NCBI RefSeq assembly: GCF_000025325.1
Contig: NC_013743.1
Span: 930,001-994,000 of the forward strand
Direction: 5' to 3'
Length of the DNA: 64,000 nt
Source: Haloterrigena turkmenica DSM 5511
GTDB lineage: Archaea; Halobacteriota; Halobacteria; Halobacteriales; Natrialbaceae
Shown here: positions 19,660-31,122 of the stretch, one piece after another
How positions within the stretch are numbered: the stretch's first letter is position 1
How the letters are laid out: every line of letters begins with the position of its first letter
The notes under the pieces: model-generated
Database searches by the model: none
Seen by the model: the letters and a program-made list of their open reading frames with translations, nothing else
Told to the model about the DNA's origin: nothing
Program-made: the position numbers and the translations under genes

Positions 19660-21051
19660 ATGGCAAACGACAGGCCCGTAGACGAGCCATCGACAGGCGA
19701 ACCGTCACAGCGACGAATGACCACCGATCCCGAGCGCATCAGGGAGTGGGCCGAAGCCCGCGATGCGGTCCCCGTCACGGTTCGTGACAGCGAGGGCCAC
19801 GGTCACTCCTTCGCTCACCGGGACGAACTCGGCTCGGACCACGAGGAGTACACGTGGGACGAGTTCATCGATCGGTTCGAGGACGAGGATCTGGTGTTCA
19901 TCTACCACGGAGACGACTCCGCGGAGGAGGAGGGGCTGGGCTACTTCGAACTGGTCGAGCGCGAGCATGCGTTCGAGCGCGCCGACCTCGGCCGCAGCGA
20001 ACTCGAGGACCAGCTCCGAGAGGGTGAGACGGTCACGACCGAAATCGTCGAGACGCAGGTCGTCGAGACGGAGGTCGTCGAGCGGGACACGATCGAGAGC
20101 GAGGTCGTCGACACCGATATCGTCGAACGGAACGTCGTCGACTCGGAGCTGCTGAACCGGGAGATCGTCGACACCGAGTTCGTGACCGCAGACGAGATCG
20201 AAGTCATCACCGAAGAGTCCCGCCTCGACACGATCGAGGAGGTCGAACGCTACACCATCGAGAGCCGGGTCGTCGACGTCGACGTCGAACAGCACGGCGA
20301 ACTCGAGAGCGACAAGATCGAGACCGACATCGAACTCGAGAGCGTCCAGCGGTCGATCCTCGAGAGCGATGTCGTGCGCGCGGACGTGACGGCCGACGAC
20401 GTCATCGAGCAGGGTGTCATTCGGAGCAATCGCGACGAGGGCGCCGTCGTCCAGAGCGAACTGCTCGAGCGGCGCACGGTCGAAGAGCAGATCGACGAGC
20501 GGACGCGCATGCTCTTCACCCTCGAGGAGACCGAACTGCTCGATTCGGAGGTCATCGGCAGCGACGTGATCGAGGGAGAGATCATCGACGTCGAGGAGTA
20601 CGGCGAGATGGAGACGAGCGCCGAGGCCGGCGAAACCGAGGCGGGCACCGGTATGGGTGCCGGTGCCGGCGGCGGAGCCGGAACCGGCGCGGAAGGGGCC
20701 GGCGACCCCACTCCGGACGTCGAAGTCGAATCCGGAACCGGCGGTTCGACCGCCGACGCGGGCGAGATGGGGAGGATCGAACTCTCCCCCGACGATCAGG
20801 GCAAAGACGTCGTCGACGAGACGGGCGAGCAGATCGGTATCGTCGCGGAAGTCGAGGGCCAGACCGCCTACATCGACCCCGAGCCGGGGCTGACGGATCG
20901 ACTCAAGGCGCGGATGAATTGGGGCGGCCACGACGACGAGGACTACCCCGTCGAGGCGTCGGAGATCAACGAGATCACCGACCGAGAAGTGATCATCCAG
21001 CACAGAGAAACCGAGGATCACACCGGCGACGACGACACCACCGGCATCTAG
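19660..21051 (+). CDS. Acidic five-residue-repeat protein with C-terminal PRC-barrel
   Basis: A 463-residue cytosolic-looking protein with no signal or membrane segment. Residues 20-120 are a mixed domain (WAEARDAVPVTVRDSEGHGH). Residues about 125-320 repeat a five-residue pattern, [ST/R]-E/D-x-[VI]-[VE], as in TEIVE-TQVVE-TEVVE-RDTIE-SEVVD-TDIVE. A Gly/Ala hinge (GMGAGAGGGAGTGAEGAG) follows, then a PRC-barrel at about 370-450 (LSPDDQGKDVVDETGEQIG). PRC-barrels occur in RNA processing and photosynthetic proteins. The regular spacing of aliphatic residues suggests a beta-solenoid or fibre, by inference. Confidence 0.75.
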   Translation: MANDRPVDEPSTGEPSQRRMTTDPERIREWAEARDAVPVTVRDSEGHGHSFAHRDELGSDHEEYTWDEFIDRFEDEDLVFIYHGDDSAEEEGLGYFELVEREHAFERADLGRSELEDQLREGETVTTEIVETQVVETEVVERDTIESEVVDTDIVERNVVDSELLNREIVDTEFVTADEIEVITEESRLDTIEEVERYTIESRVVDVDVEQHGELESDKIETDIELESVQRSILESDVVRADVTADDVIEQGVIRSNRDEGAVVQSELLERRTVEEQIDERTRMLFTLEETELLDSEVIGSDVIEGEIIDVEEYGEMETSAEAGETEAGTGMGAGAGGGAGTGAEGAGDPTPDVEVESGTGGSTADAGEMGRIELSPDDQGKDVVDETGEQIGIVAEVEGQTAYIDPEPGLTDRLKARMNWGGHDDEDYPVEASEINEITDREVIIQHRETEDHTGDDDTTGI

Positions 21052-21124
21052 TCGTCGAATCGATCGGGATTCGCGCGTCGAACGAGCGGGAGAAGTGAGA
21101 ACGAGGAGTCGGCGACTCGAGTCC

Positions 21125-23914
<2,790 letters not shown>

Positions 23915-25258
23915 TTACTCCTCCTCTTCGGGCGTGTCAGGTGCGTCCCGATCGGCGCGGCGACCCACGTCGACCTGATAGTTGCCGAGGATGTCCCGAC
24001 CGAGGATGACGGGGTAGTCCATGTGGCTGCGGTCCTCGACGCTGGCGGTAACGGTGTGCTGATTGCCGCCGACGCCGACGACGACGTCGACGACGGGACG
24101 GCTCTTGGACTGTTTGCTGCTGCCCGAGCGGATGCGCGTGATCGACTTGATCGGCCCGGCGCCGATGTCGGCGGCGAGGGAGGTATCGATGCTCGTCCGC
24201 GTCGCGCCCGTGTCGGACTTCGCGAGGACCGTCTTCGAGCCGCTGGTCCCCGAGAGCACGATTTCCTCGGTGTAGCCGATCACGCTCGGCTCCGCGTCCG
24301 GCGTCGTCGCCTCGACTGGCTGAGCGGTCGGACGGGAGTCGTCGAGGACGTTCGAGAGACCGCTGACGCGGTCCTCGTCGACCTCGCCGCCGGCGCGTTC
24401 GATCGCCAGTTTCGCGATGTAGGGGGCCGGGCTGACCTGCGTCGCCTCGTAGAGGCCCTTGAACCCGGCCGTCGGGTTGACCTCGAGGACGAACCAGCCC
24501 TCGTCGCCCTCGACTAAGTCGACGCCGGCGTAGTCGAGGCCGATGGCGTCGGCCGCGCGGCGGGCCATATCGCGGGCCTCCTCGGGGAGGTCGTCGGTCG
24601 CGTCCTCGACGCTCCCGCCGAGGGCGACGTTGGTCCGCCAGTCGTTGTCCGGCGCGTAGCGGTACATCGCGCTGATGATCTCGCCGCCGACGACGTAGAC
24701 CCGAACGTCGCGGTGGCGGGTGTCCTCGCGGTCGATGAGTTCCTGCAGGAAGGCGTATCGGTTGCCGACCTTCGCGTTGATCGGATCGTTGGGACCGACC
24801 TTCCACGTCCCGCCGCCGTGGGTCCCGATCGCCGTCTTGTAGACCGCTTCCTCGCCGTACCGATCCCGCGCCGCGTTGAGCTGCTCGCCGCTGAGCGCGA
24901 GCGTCACGTCGGGGGTCCGAACGTCGTTGGCCGCCAGCGTCGTCGCCGTCGAGAGCTTGTGGATCGCCGTCAGCACCGTCGACGGCTCGTTGAGCGTCGG
25001 CACCAGTTGCGCGAACGTGTTCGCGAGCCCGAGCTCCTCGGCGGGCTGTTCGGTGTTCGACAGCAGCATCCGGTTAGCGATGACGTCGACCTCCGGCTCT
25101 AAGACGACGCTCCCGTCGGTGACGCTGATCGACGTGTTCTCGGCACGGAGCCACTCGGTATCGTGGCCCAGATCTTCGACGGCGTTGAGAATAGCTTTCG
25201 TTTCCTTGCTCGTGTGTAGACTCAGTACCCCGACAGTGACAGGATCGGCAACAGCCAT
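23915..25258 (-). CDS. RimK-type ATP-grasp ligase fused to retropepsin-like (RimB/DUF785) domain
   Basis: A 447-residue two-domain protein. Residues 1-290 are an ATP-grasp fold of the RimK/LysX type, ligating amino acids (often glutamate) to a carboxylate; ATP and Mg sites include YKTAIGTHGGGTWKVG and FVLEVNPTAGFKG. Residues about 327-435 are the domain once called ATP-dependent zinc protease (DUF785), with the aspartic-protease-like motif DTGA at 349-352 and ILGRDIL near 419. In bacteria these are separate proteins encoded together. Start: MAVADPVTV at 25258. An AstE/AspA-like deacylase, the usual third partner, lies 3 kb away at 28.2 kb. Confidence 0.85.
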   Translation of the reverse strand: MAVADPVTVGVLSLHTSKETKAILNAVEDLGHDTEWLRAENTSISVTDGSVVLEPEVDVIANRMLLSNTEQPAEELGLANTFAQLVPTLNEPSTVLTAIHKLSTATTLAANDVRTPDVTLALSGEQLNAARDRYGEEAVYKTAIGTHGGGTWKVGPNDPINAKVGNRYAFLQELIDREDTRHRDVRVYVVGGEIISAMYRYAPDNDWRTNVALGGSVEDATDDLPEEARDMARRAADAIGLDYAGVDLVEGDEGWFVLEVNPTAGFKGLYEATQVSPAPYIAKLAIERAGGEVDEDRVSGLSNVLDDSRPTAQPVEATTPDAEPSVIGYTEEIVLSGTSGSKTVLAKSDTGATRTSIDTSLAADIGAGPIKSITRIRSGSSKQSKSRPVVDVVVGVGGNQHTVTASVEDRSHMDYPVILGRDILGNYQVDVGRRADRDAPDTPEEEE

Positions 25259-25393
25259 ACTCAAACACACGACCACGGGGGGCAAAAGGATACTGTCATC
25301 AGCAGGCGGCGCCTGCTTTCGATTGTCACTTCGAGGACGCCCCATCTCGTCGGACCGCACCTCTCACGAGTCGGATCCACGGTCGCCGCGCCG

Positions 25394-26863
25394 TCACGTG
25401 ATCGCCGCCCGGACCTCGTTGGGATCGACCAGCCCGCTCGCGACGACGAGGACGGCCCAGGTGATCGCGCCCAGCGCGATCGCGCCCACCAACATCGCGA
25501 GACTCGAGACCAGCGGCGTCACGAGCAACACGGCGCCGGCCATGATCCCGGTGATCACGCAGATGATGCCGATCGATCGGGCGAGCCGTTTGAGCCGGAG
25601 CTCGAGTTCCATGTGGACGATGTAGAGGTTCACCGCCACGTACACCGAGTGCGTCGCGACGGTCGCGATGGCCGCGCCGACGACGCCGATCGTCGGGATG
25701 AGGACGAGGTTCAACAGGAAGTTGGCGACGGCCGTTCCCCCCTTCGCGATCGCTCGGTGGCGCGCACGCCCGAGATAATCCAAGCTGTCGCTCGTCAGGT
25801 TCGTGATCGCCTGCAGGATGATGAACGCGGCCAGGACCTGCAGGACCGGCACCGCACCCGCGTACTCGGCGCCGATGACCATCGGAATGAAGGGGTCGGC
25901 GACGATCACCAGCCCGGCGGCCGCGGGGATGTACACCATCATCGTGTTCGTCAGCGCCGTCTCGTAGATCTGCCTGGCCTGCCCGAGTTGGTTCGAGGCC
26001 TTCTGCTCGCCGAAGTTCGGCGAGATCGTAAAGCCGAGCGATTCGGCGGGTGCAAGCACGAAGTCGGTGATCTGCTTGCCGAGCGTGTAGAACGCGACCG
26101 CGGTCGGGGTCAGGATGATCCCGACGAGCACGGTGTCGACCTGTTTGTCGACGACGTTCGCGCTGCGCGTCGCAGTCAGCGGCACGCTGTATTCGATCAA
26201 TCGTCGCGTCAGCCCCTCTTCGTGGGTCTCCGCGGCATCGTACCGCGCGTAGAAGGCGTAGTACAGGACCGCGAGCCCGACCGCGGCCGACAGCGTGTAA
26301 CCGACGACGTAGCCGAAGAACGCGCCCAGCGCCCCCAGTCCCATGAGCACGAAGCCGACGGCGAAGACCAGCCGGGAGAAGCCGCTGATCGCCCTGATGG
26401 CGGCGCTGTACGGGAGGTGGTTGAACCCCTGGAAGGCGATCTCCGTGAACGTGCTAAAGGAGAAGACGGCGATGTAGAGCACGCCGGCCGCGAGAAACGG
26501 CGCGGCGTCCGGCCGACCCAGCGCGGCCGCGAGCTGTTCGTGGAACACCAAGAGGAGGTAGCCGACCAGCGCCATGATGACGATCTTGAACGTGATCGTC
26601 GATCTGAGGAGGTGTGGTATCTGGCCCGGATCCTCCTCACGGTACTCCGAGAGGTATCGCGCCGCGGATTTGCCGATCCCGAGATCCGCGACCAGCCGGA
26701 CCATCGCCAGGATCCCGATCACCCAGTACAACGTCCCGTAGCCGTCGGGATCGAGGAGATAGCGCGCCAGTATGAACATCAACAGCGCGCTCGAGAGCAT
26801 GTAGATCGCTCGAGCGAGCAGCGTTACCTTGAACCCGCGGACGATGTGGTCCTCTCGACTCAT
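25394..26863 (-). CDS. Polysaccharide flippase (MATE/Wzx superfamily)
   Basis: A 489-residue integral membrane protein with about 12-14 hydrophobic helices spanning the whole length (for example VTLLARAIYMLSSALLMFIL and YLEP-free loops between). It begins with an Arg-rich cytosolic stretch (SREDHIVRGFKVTLLAR), typical of oligosaccharide flippases such as haloarchaeal AglR-like proteins that move lipid-linked sugars for glycoproteins. No glycosyltransferase is nearby, so the cargo is unknown. It is upstream of the RimK-type gene on the same strand with a 135-base gap. Confidence 0.85.
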   Translation of the reverse strand: MSREDHIVRGFKVTLLARAIYMLSSALLMFILARYLLDPDGYGTLYWVIGILAMVRLVADLGIGKSAARYLSEYREEDPGQIPHLLRSTITFKIVIMALVGYLLLVFHEQLAAALGRPDAAPFLAAGVLYIAVFSFSTFTEIAFQGFNHLPYSAAIRAISGFSRLVFAVGFVLMGLGALGAFFGYVVGYTLSAAVGLAVLYYAFYARYDAAETHEEGLTRRLIEYSVPLTATRSANVVDKQVDTVLVGIILTPTAVAFYTLGKQITDFVLAPAESLGFTISPNFGEQKASNQLGQARQIYETALTNTMMVYIPAAAGLVIVADPFIPMVIGAEYAGAVPVLQVLAAFIILQAITNLTSDSLDYLGRARHRAIAKGGTAVANFLLNLVLIPTIGVVGAAIATVATHSVYVAVNLYIVHMELELRLKRLARSIGIICVITGIMAGAVLLVTPLVSSLAMLVGAIALGAITWAVLVVASGLVDPNEVRAAIT

Positions 26864-27273
26864 ATGATAGGGAAGGGAGTATTCGGTTGCGCGCGGTCGA
26901 TCAGCCGCTCGACCGTGGGAACCCGTCGTCTCTACGCCGATGACTGAGCCGGCAATTGTAATGCGGAGACAACAGGTGTAACGTCTTAGTACTGCCGCTG
27001 AAACGGCGTCTTATGTCGGTAACTCCGGGGCGGAATCGGGCGGTTCAGGATGCGAGGATCGCCCGTCTCGGCCGCCCGTTCGCCCGCCTCGTTGCGTAAG
27101 GACACCATATTGTGAGCGAAATGACCAGAGTGAAGCAAATATATCAATGACGGGTACAGAATCGCTCGCTGAACGATACAGCTCCGAATACAGTCGTCGT
27201 CGCGACAAAAACCGACTCGACCAGTTTGAAACGCGCGGACGTGACGGTCGCATCGCGACCGCCGTACCGGTCC
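26864..27273. other. Intergenic region, nothing recognised
   Basis: About 410 bases between the start of the flippase gene and the end of the acetyltransferase gene. AT-rich patches (for example caaatatatcaatg near 27140) could be promoters, but no gene or RNA was recognised. Confidence 0.45.
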
Positions 27274-28023
27274 CTAGAGGTACGATGCGTCCCAGCGGGT
27301 CGCCTTCCGGCGGTTCCCGCAGTTGTTACACTCGATTCGACCCATCGTGTCCATGGTGTTTTCGAGCGAGTCGCAGTTGCCGCAGAACCAGCCGTACAGC
27401 TCCTCGCGTCCCTCGCCCTTGTAGGCGCTGTAGAACGGCGCCTTGGCGCCGCGAGCGGCCTCGCCGTAGCTCACGTATATCGTCTCGCCGTCAGTCTCGA
27501 GTTCGTCGACGGCGCCCCAGCCGTCCTCGCCGATCTCGTCTTCGGCGTAGACGTTCTCCGTGAACGTCTCGTCGCCGATCTCGACCTCTCGCTGGCCGGC
27601 CTGTTCGAACCCGTTGTCCGCGTAGAACTCGTTACCGCCCGCGTTATCTTCGAGGACGAGTCCCTGCACGTGGTCGGCTCCCTCGTCGAGCAATCGCTCG
27701 CGGGTGCGGACGAGCAGTCGAACGCCCGTGCCGCCGCCACGGTGGTCGGGGTCGATGTGGAGCCACAGAATGCGACCGGTGTCGTAGCGCTGGCCGATCA
27801 GGTCGTTTTGCGAGAAGCCGGCGATCTCGCCGTCGCGCTCGATGACGAGGACCAGCGAGTGGTCGTCCTCGAGGTCGTCGGCGAAGGAGTCGCCGTACCA
27901 CTGGTCGATCGCGTCCGCGACGGTCTCCTCGTCGAGGAACTCGGTGTAGGTCGACTCGAGCGAGCGCTTGGCGATCGACCGGATGGCGTCGATATCGTCG
28001 GCTGTCGCTTCGCGAATTTCCAT
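27274..28023 (-). CDS. GNAT acetyltransferase with C-terminal zinc ribbon
   Basis: A 249-residue protein. Residues 1-150 are a GNAT fold, with the acetyl-CoA loop HRGGGTGVRLLVRTRERLL. Residues about 195-249 hold a Cys4 zinc ribbon (FCGNCDS and ECNNCGNR), preceded by LYGWFC. The pairing suggests a sequence- or nucleic-acid-directed acetyltransferase, by inference. Start: MEIREATADD at 28023, supported by a TATA-like sequence (rc GTTTTGTATG) about 26 bases upstream; an in-frame ATG nine codons earlier would overlap that promoter. It is divergent from the deacylase gene. Confidence 0.82.
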   Translation of the reverse strand: MEIREATADDIDAIRSIAKRSLESTYTEFLDEETVADAIDQWYGDSFADDLEDDHSLVLVIERDGEIAGFSQNDLIGQRYDTGRILWLHIDPDHRGGGTGVRLLVRTRERLLDEGADHVQGLVLEDNAGGNEFYADNGFEQAGQREVEIGDETFTENVYAEDEIGEDGWGAVDELETDGETIYVSYGEAARGAKAPFYSAYKGEGREELYGWFCGNCDSLENTMDTMGRIECNNCGNRRKATRWDASYL

Positions 28024-28044
28024 GCTCGATGCTACCATGTCTTC

Positions 28045-28052
28045 ATACAAAA
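28045..28052 (-). promoter_or_regulatory. TATA box of the GNAT gene
   Basis: Minus-strand TTTTGTAT lies about 26 bases before the ATG at 28023 and decides the start in favour of MEIREATADD. Confidence 0.5.
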
Positions 28053-28192
28053 CGTATGCCCACGGGGAGAGATTTTCCCCGTCTTCAGTTCAGTGGAACG
28101 ACCCGTCTCGACGTAAAATCTACACCGGCGGTTTCCGGCACCGTTTCGGTCTCGAAGGGAAGATTCACATTGCTACCCGCCGAGCCATCGAT

Positions 28193-29293
28193 ATGAGCGA
28201 CGTTACGGACGAACCGCCCGACGACGGTGCGTCCGGCCGCGCGGCCGAGCCCTTTACCTACAACGGCGGCCGGGTCGATCCCGGCGAGTCGGCCAACATC
28301 CGGTACGGCATCAGTGAGACGTATCTCGGCGATCCCGTCAGGATTCCGGTCACGGTCGTCAACGGCGAGCGGCCCGGTCCGACGGTGTTTCTCTCCGCGG
28401 CCGCCCACGGGGACGAACTCAACGGCATCGAAGTGGTCCGCGAGGTGGCCCACGATTGGGACCACTCGGAGCTCCACGGGACGCTCGTCTGTTTACCCGT
28501 GATGAACGTCCCCGGCTTTCTCGCCCAGGAGCGATACTTACCGATCTACGACCGGGACCTGAACCGGTCATTTCCCGGCCGCGAGGGCTCGACGAGCGCC
28601 CGGCGGATGGCCTATCGGATCTTCACGAACTTCATCGAACCCTGCGACCTTGGGATCGATTTCCACACGTCTACGCGCGGGCGGACGAACATGCTTCACG
28701 TGCGGGCCAACACGGAGGAGCCGGCGGTCGGCCGACTCGCGAAGGCGTTCAGTTCGAACGTGATCATCGCCGGCGAGGGCCCCTCGGGGACGCTGCGCCG
28801 CGAGGCGACCCTGGCCGGTATCCCGACGATCACCGTCGAGATGGGCGAAGCCCACCGGTTCCAGCGCCGGCTGATCGATCGCGCGCTGACCGGCGTCGCC
28901 AGCGTCCTCGCCGAGTTCGGCTGCCATCCCGACTCGTCGGTCCACTGGCCCGGCTGGCGGACCGTCATCGACGATGACAACGAGAAGACCTGGATCCGCG
29001 CCGACGCCGGCGGCATCGTCGACATGAAACACGGTCGCGGTGAGTTCGTCCGCGAGGGCGAAACCATCTGCGCGATCACCAATCCGTTCAAGGAAGAAGA
29101 GGACATCGTCACCGTCGAAGCGCCGTTTACCGGCCTCATCGTCGGCGTCCTCGAGAACCCCGTGGTCTACCCCGGCAACCCGCTGTGCCACCTGGTCGGG
29201 CTCTCGCCGGACACGCGGACGGCCTTAGAGCGCGAGCGAACGACGGCCAACTCGCGATCGGAACTCCGCGGGGCCGCGGACGAAGACCGGTGA
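28193..29293 (+). CDS. AstE/AspA-like (succinylglutamate desuccinylase/aspartoacylase family) deacylase
   Basis: A 366-residue zinc-dependent deacylase or carboxypeptidase-like enzyme. Zinc ligands are His72 and Glu75 (AHGDELNGIE) and His158 (GIDFHTS), the M14-like pattern. VEMGE near residue 222 supplies the probable catalytic Glu. A C-terminal beta domain (GEFVREGETICAI) completes it. In bacteria close relatives are encoded with RimK and the DUF785 protease, both present here as one fused gene 3 kb away on the other strand, so a joint role in adding and removing amino acids is plausible. Confidence 0.85.
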   Translation: MSDVTDEPPDDGASGRAAEPFTYNGGRVDPGESANIRYGISETYLGDPVRIPVTVVNGERPGPTVFLSAAAHGDELNGIEVVREVAHDWDHSELHGTLVCLPVMNVPGFLAQERYLPIYDRDLNRSFPGREGSTSARRMAYRIFTNFIEPCDLGIDFHTSTRGRTNMLHVRANTEEPAVGRLAKAFSSNVIIAGEGPSGTLRREATLAGIPTITVEMGEAHRFQRRLIDRALTGVASVLAEFGCHPDSSVHWPGWRTVIDDDNEKTWIRADAGGIVDMKHGRGEFVREGETICAITNPFKEEEDIVTVEAPFTGLIVGVLENPVVYPGNPLCHLVGLSPDTRTALERERTTANSRSELRGAADEDR

Positions 29294-29441
29294 ATCGCCG
29301 CGGCCGATTCGACGGCCGGACCCGCGAGCGAACGCATGGCTACCAACGGCCGAACCGATTCGGCTTTTGTCAGGAGAATTGACTCATTTCTGTGTATCTC
29401 CCGGCGCCGGGACGTTCCGGCAGGAGCGATAAAAGTAACTT

Positions 29442-29447
29442 CTATAC
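29442..29447 (+). promoter_or_regulatory. Promoter of the sdh operon
   Basis: CTATAC sits about 32 bases before the sdhC ATG at 29477, and gataaaag a little further upstream is an alternative. Either gives a leaderless or nearly leaderless four-gene transcript. Confidence 0.4.
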
Positions 29448-29476
29448 CCCCGCGGTCTAACCGTCAACATGAGCGT

Positions 29477-29872
29477 ATGAGTCAGTCTTACAATCGCGGT
29501 CTCATCGAGGACTTCGGTCGCTGGAAGGAGTTCTCGGCGGGCATGTGGGCGTGGATCTTCCACAAGTTCACCGGGTGGATGTTGATCGGCTACCTGTTTA
29601 CCCACATCGCCGTGTTGAGTAGTTCGCTAACCGGGCCGGAGGCGTATACGAACACGATCGGCGGACTCGAGTCGCTGTTTATCGTTCGAGTCCTCGAGGT
29701 CGGACTGCTCGCCGTCGCAGTCTTCCATATCCTGAACGGGCTTCGCCTGCTGATGGTCGACCTCGGCGTCGGCCTGGAGGCCCAGGACAAGAGTTTCTAC
29801 GCCTCGCTGGTATTAACGGCGATCATCACCGTCGCGAGCGTGCCGACCTTCCTCGACGGGGTGACGCTCTGA
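29477..29872 (+). CDS. sdhC: Succinate dehydrogenase cytochrome b subunit SdhC
   Basis: A 131-residue membrane anchor of complex II. Three hydrophobic helices are visible ([54 protein letters not shown]). Histidines in HKFTGW, FTHIAVL and FHILNG are candidate haem b ligands. First gene of sdhCDBA. The ATG at 29477 is chosen because the upstream in-frame ATG adds 47 residues unlike the family. Confidence 0.92.
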   Translation: MSQSYNRGLIEDFGRWKEFSAGMWAWIFHKFTGWMLIGYLFTHIAVLSSSLTGPEAYTNTIGGLESLFIVRVLEVGLLAVAVFHILNGLRLLMVDLGVGLEAQDKSFYASLVLTAIITVASVPTFLDGVTL

Positions 29873-30237
29873 TGGCGGAACGATACTCCTCGTTCGCGCC
29901 GGGCGGCACCGCGTGGTTGCTCCAGCGAGTCACGGCGGCCTTCTTAGTCGTCGTACTCGCCTTCCACTTCTTCCTCCTACACTTCGTCAACCACGCCGCG
30001 GAGATCGAGTTCGCCGGCACCCAGGCCCGCATGGAGAACGTCGGCTATTTCCTGACGATGGTGTCGTTCTTGGTCGCAGGTACCTTCCACGGCGTCAACG
30101 GCGTCTACAACGCTCTGATCAACCAGGGGCTGGACGGAACGCAGAAGAAAGTCGTCCTCGCAGTGCTTGTTATCGCGAGCCTTGCACTCATCGCGCAGGG
30201 AATCTACGTTGCGACTACCATGGCGGGGTGGACCTAA
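29872..30237 (+). CDS. sdhD: Succinate dehydrogenase membrane anchor SdhD
   Basis: A 121-residue second membrane anchor with three helices (VTAAFLVVVLAFHFFLLHFV, FLTMVSFLVAGTFHGVNG and VVLAVLVIASLALIAQGIYV). His residues in FHFFLLHF and FHGVNG may bind haem or quinone. Its ATG overlaps the last base of the sdhC stop, indicating translational coupling. Confidence 0.92.
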   Translation: MAERYSSFAPGGTAWLLQRVTAAFLVVVLAFHFFLLHFVNHAAEIEFAGTQARMENVGYFLTMVSFLVAGTFHGVNGVYNALINQGLDGTQKKVVLAVLVIASLALIAQGIYVATTMAGWT

Positions 30238-30238
30238 T

Positions 30239-31120
30239 ATGAGTACTCAACAACAACAACCAGAGGAACCGCAGAGTCAAGAGGCACCGGAAGACCCCGA
30301 AATGCGAGGGGCCGAGTCGCCGGTCGACGAGAAAGAGAAGCAGGGCGGCGATATCGATCAGCAGACGACCCCCGAGGACGAACTCGAGGGGGAGACGGTA
30401 CACATCAAGGTGTTCCGCTACGACCCCGAGGTCGAGGGGAAACAGGAGCCGCGGTTCGACGACTTCCACGTCCCCTTCGAGAAGGGGATGACGGTCCTCG
30501 ACGCGGTCATGTACGCGCGGGACACCTACGACTCCTCGCTGACCTTCCGACACTCCTGTCGGCAGGCCGTCTGCGGATCGGACGCCTTCTTCGTCAACGG
30601 CAAGCAGCGACTCGGTTGCAAGACCCAGATCGCCGATCTGGAGCAGCCGATCCGCATCGAGCCCCTGCCCCACCAGGAGGTCGTCAAGGACCTGGTCGTC
30701 GACATGGACCACTTCTACGACCAGATGCACACCGTCGAGCCGTACTTCCAGGACGAGGACACGCCGAACCCGGCCGACTTAGAGGAACAGCGCCAGAGTC
30801 CCGAAAACCGTGAGAAGATCAAGATGTCCTCGCGGTGTATCTGGTGTGGCGCGTGTATGTCCTCATGTAACATCGCGGCCGGCGACAACGACTACCTCGG
30901 GCCGGCGGCGATCAACAAGGCCTACAAGTTCGCGATGGACGACCGCGAGGGCGAAGAGATCAAGGAGCACCGACTCCGCATTCTCGAGCAGGAACACGGC
31001 GTCTGGCGGTGCCAGACCCAGTTCTCCTGTACCGAGGTGTGTCCGAAGGACATTCCGCTCACCGAGCACATTCAGGAGCTCAAGCGGGAAGCGGTCAAGA
31101 AGAACCTGAAGTTCTGGTAA
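30239..31120 (+). CDS. sdhB: Succinate dehydrogenase iron-sulfur subunit SdhB
   Basis: A 293-residue electron-transfer subunit. The 2Fe-2S site is FRHSCRQAVCGSDAF with a later LGCKT; an Asp takes the third position, as in E. coli SdhB. The C-terminal half holds a cluster motif CIWCGACMSSCN and a second group FSCTEVCPKDIP for the 4Fe-4S and 3Fe-4S centres. An acidic Gln/Glu-rich N-terminal extension of about 50 residues is unusual next to bacterial SdhB and typical of haloarchaea. The ATG begins two bases after the sdhD stop. Confidence 0.93.
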   Translation: MSTQQQQPEEPQSQEAPEDPEMRGAESPVDEKEKQGGDIDQQTTPEDELEGETVHIKVFRYDPEVEGKQEPRFDDFHVPFEKGMTVLDAVMYARDTYDSSLTFRHSCRQAVCGSDAFFVNGKQRLGCKTQIADLEQPIRIEPLPHQEVVKDLVVDMDHFYDQMHTVEPYFQDEDTPNPADLEEQRQSPENREKIKMSSRCIWCGACMSSCNIAAGDNDYLGPAAINKAYKFAMDDREGEEIKEHRLRILEQEHGVWRCQTQFSCTEVCPKDIPLTEHIQELKREAVKKNLKFW

Positions 31121-31122
31121 CC

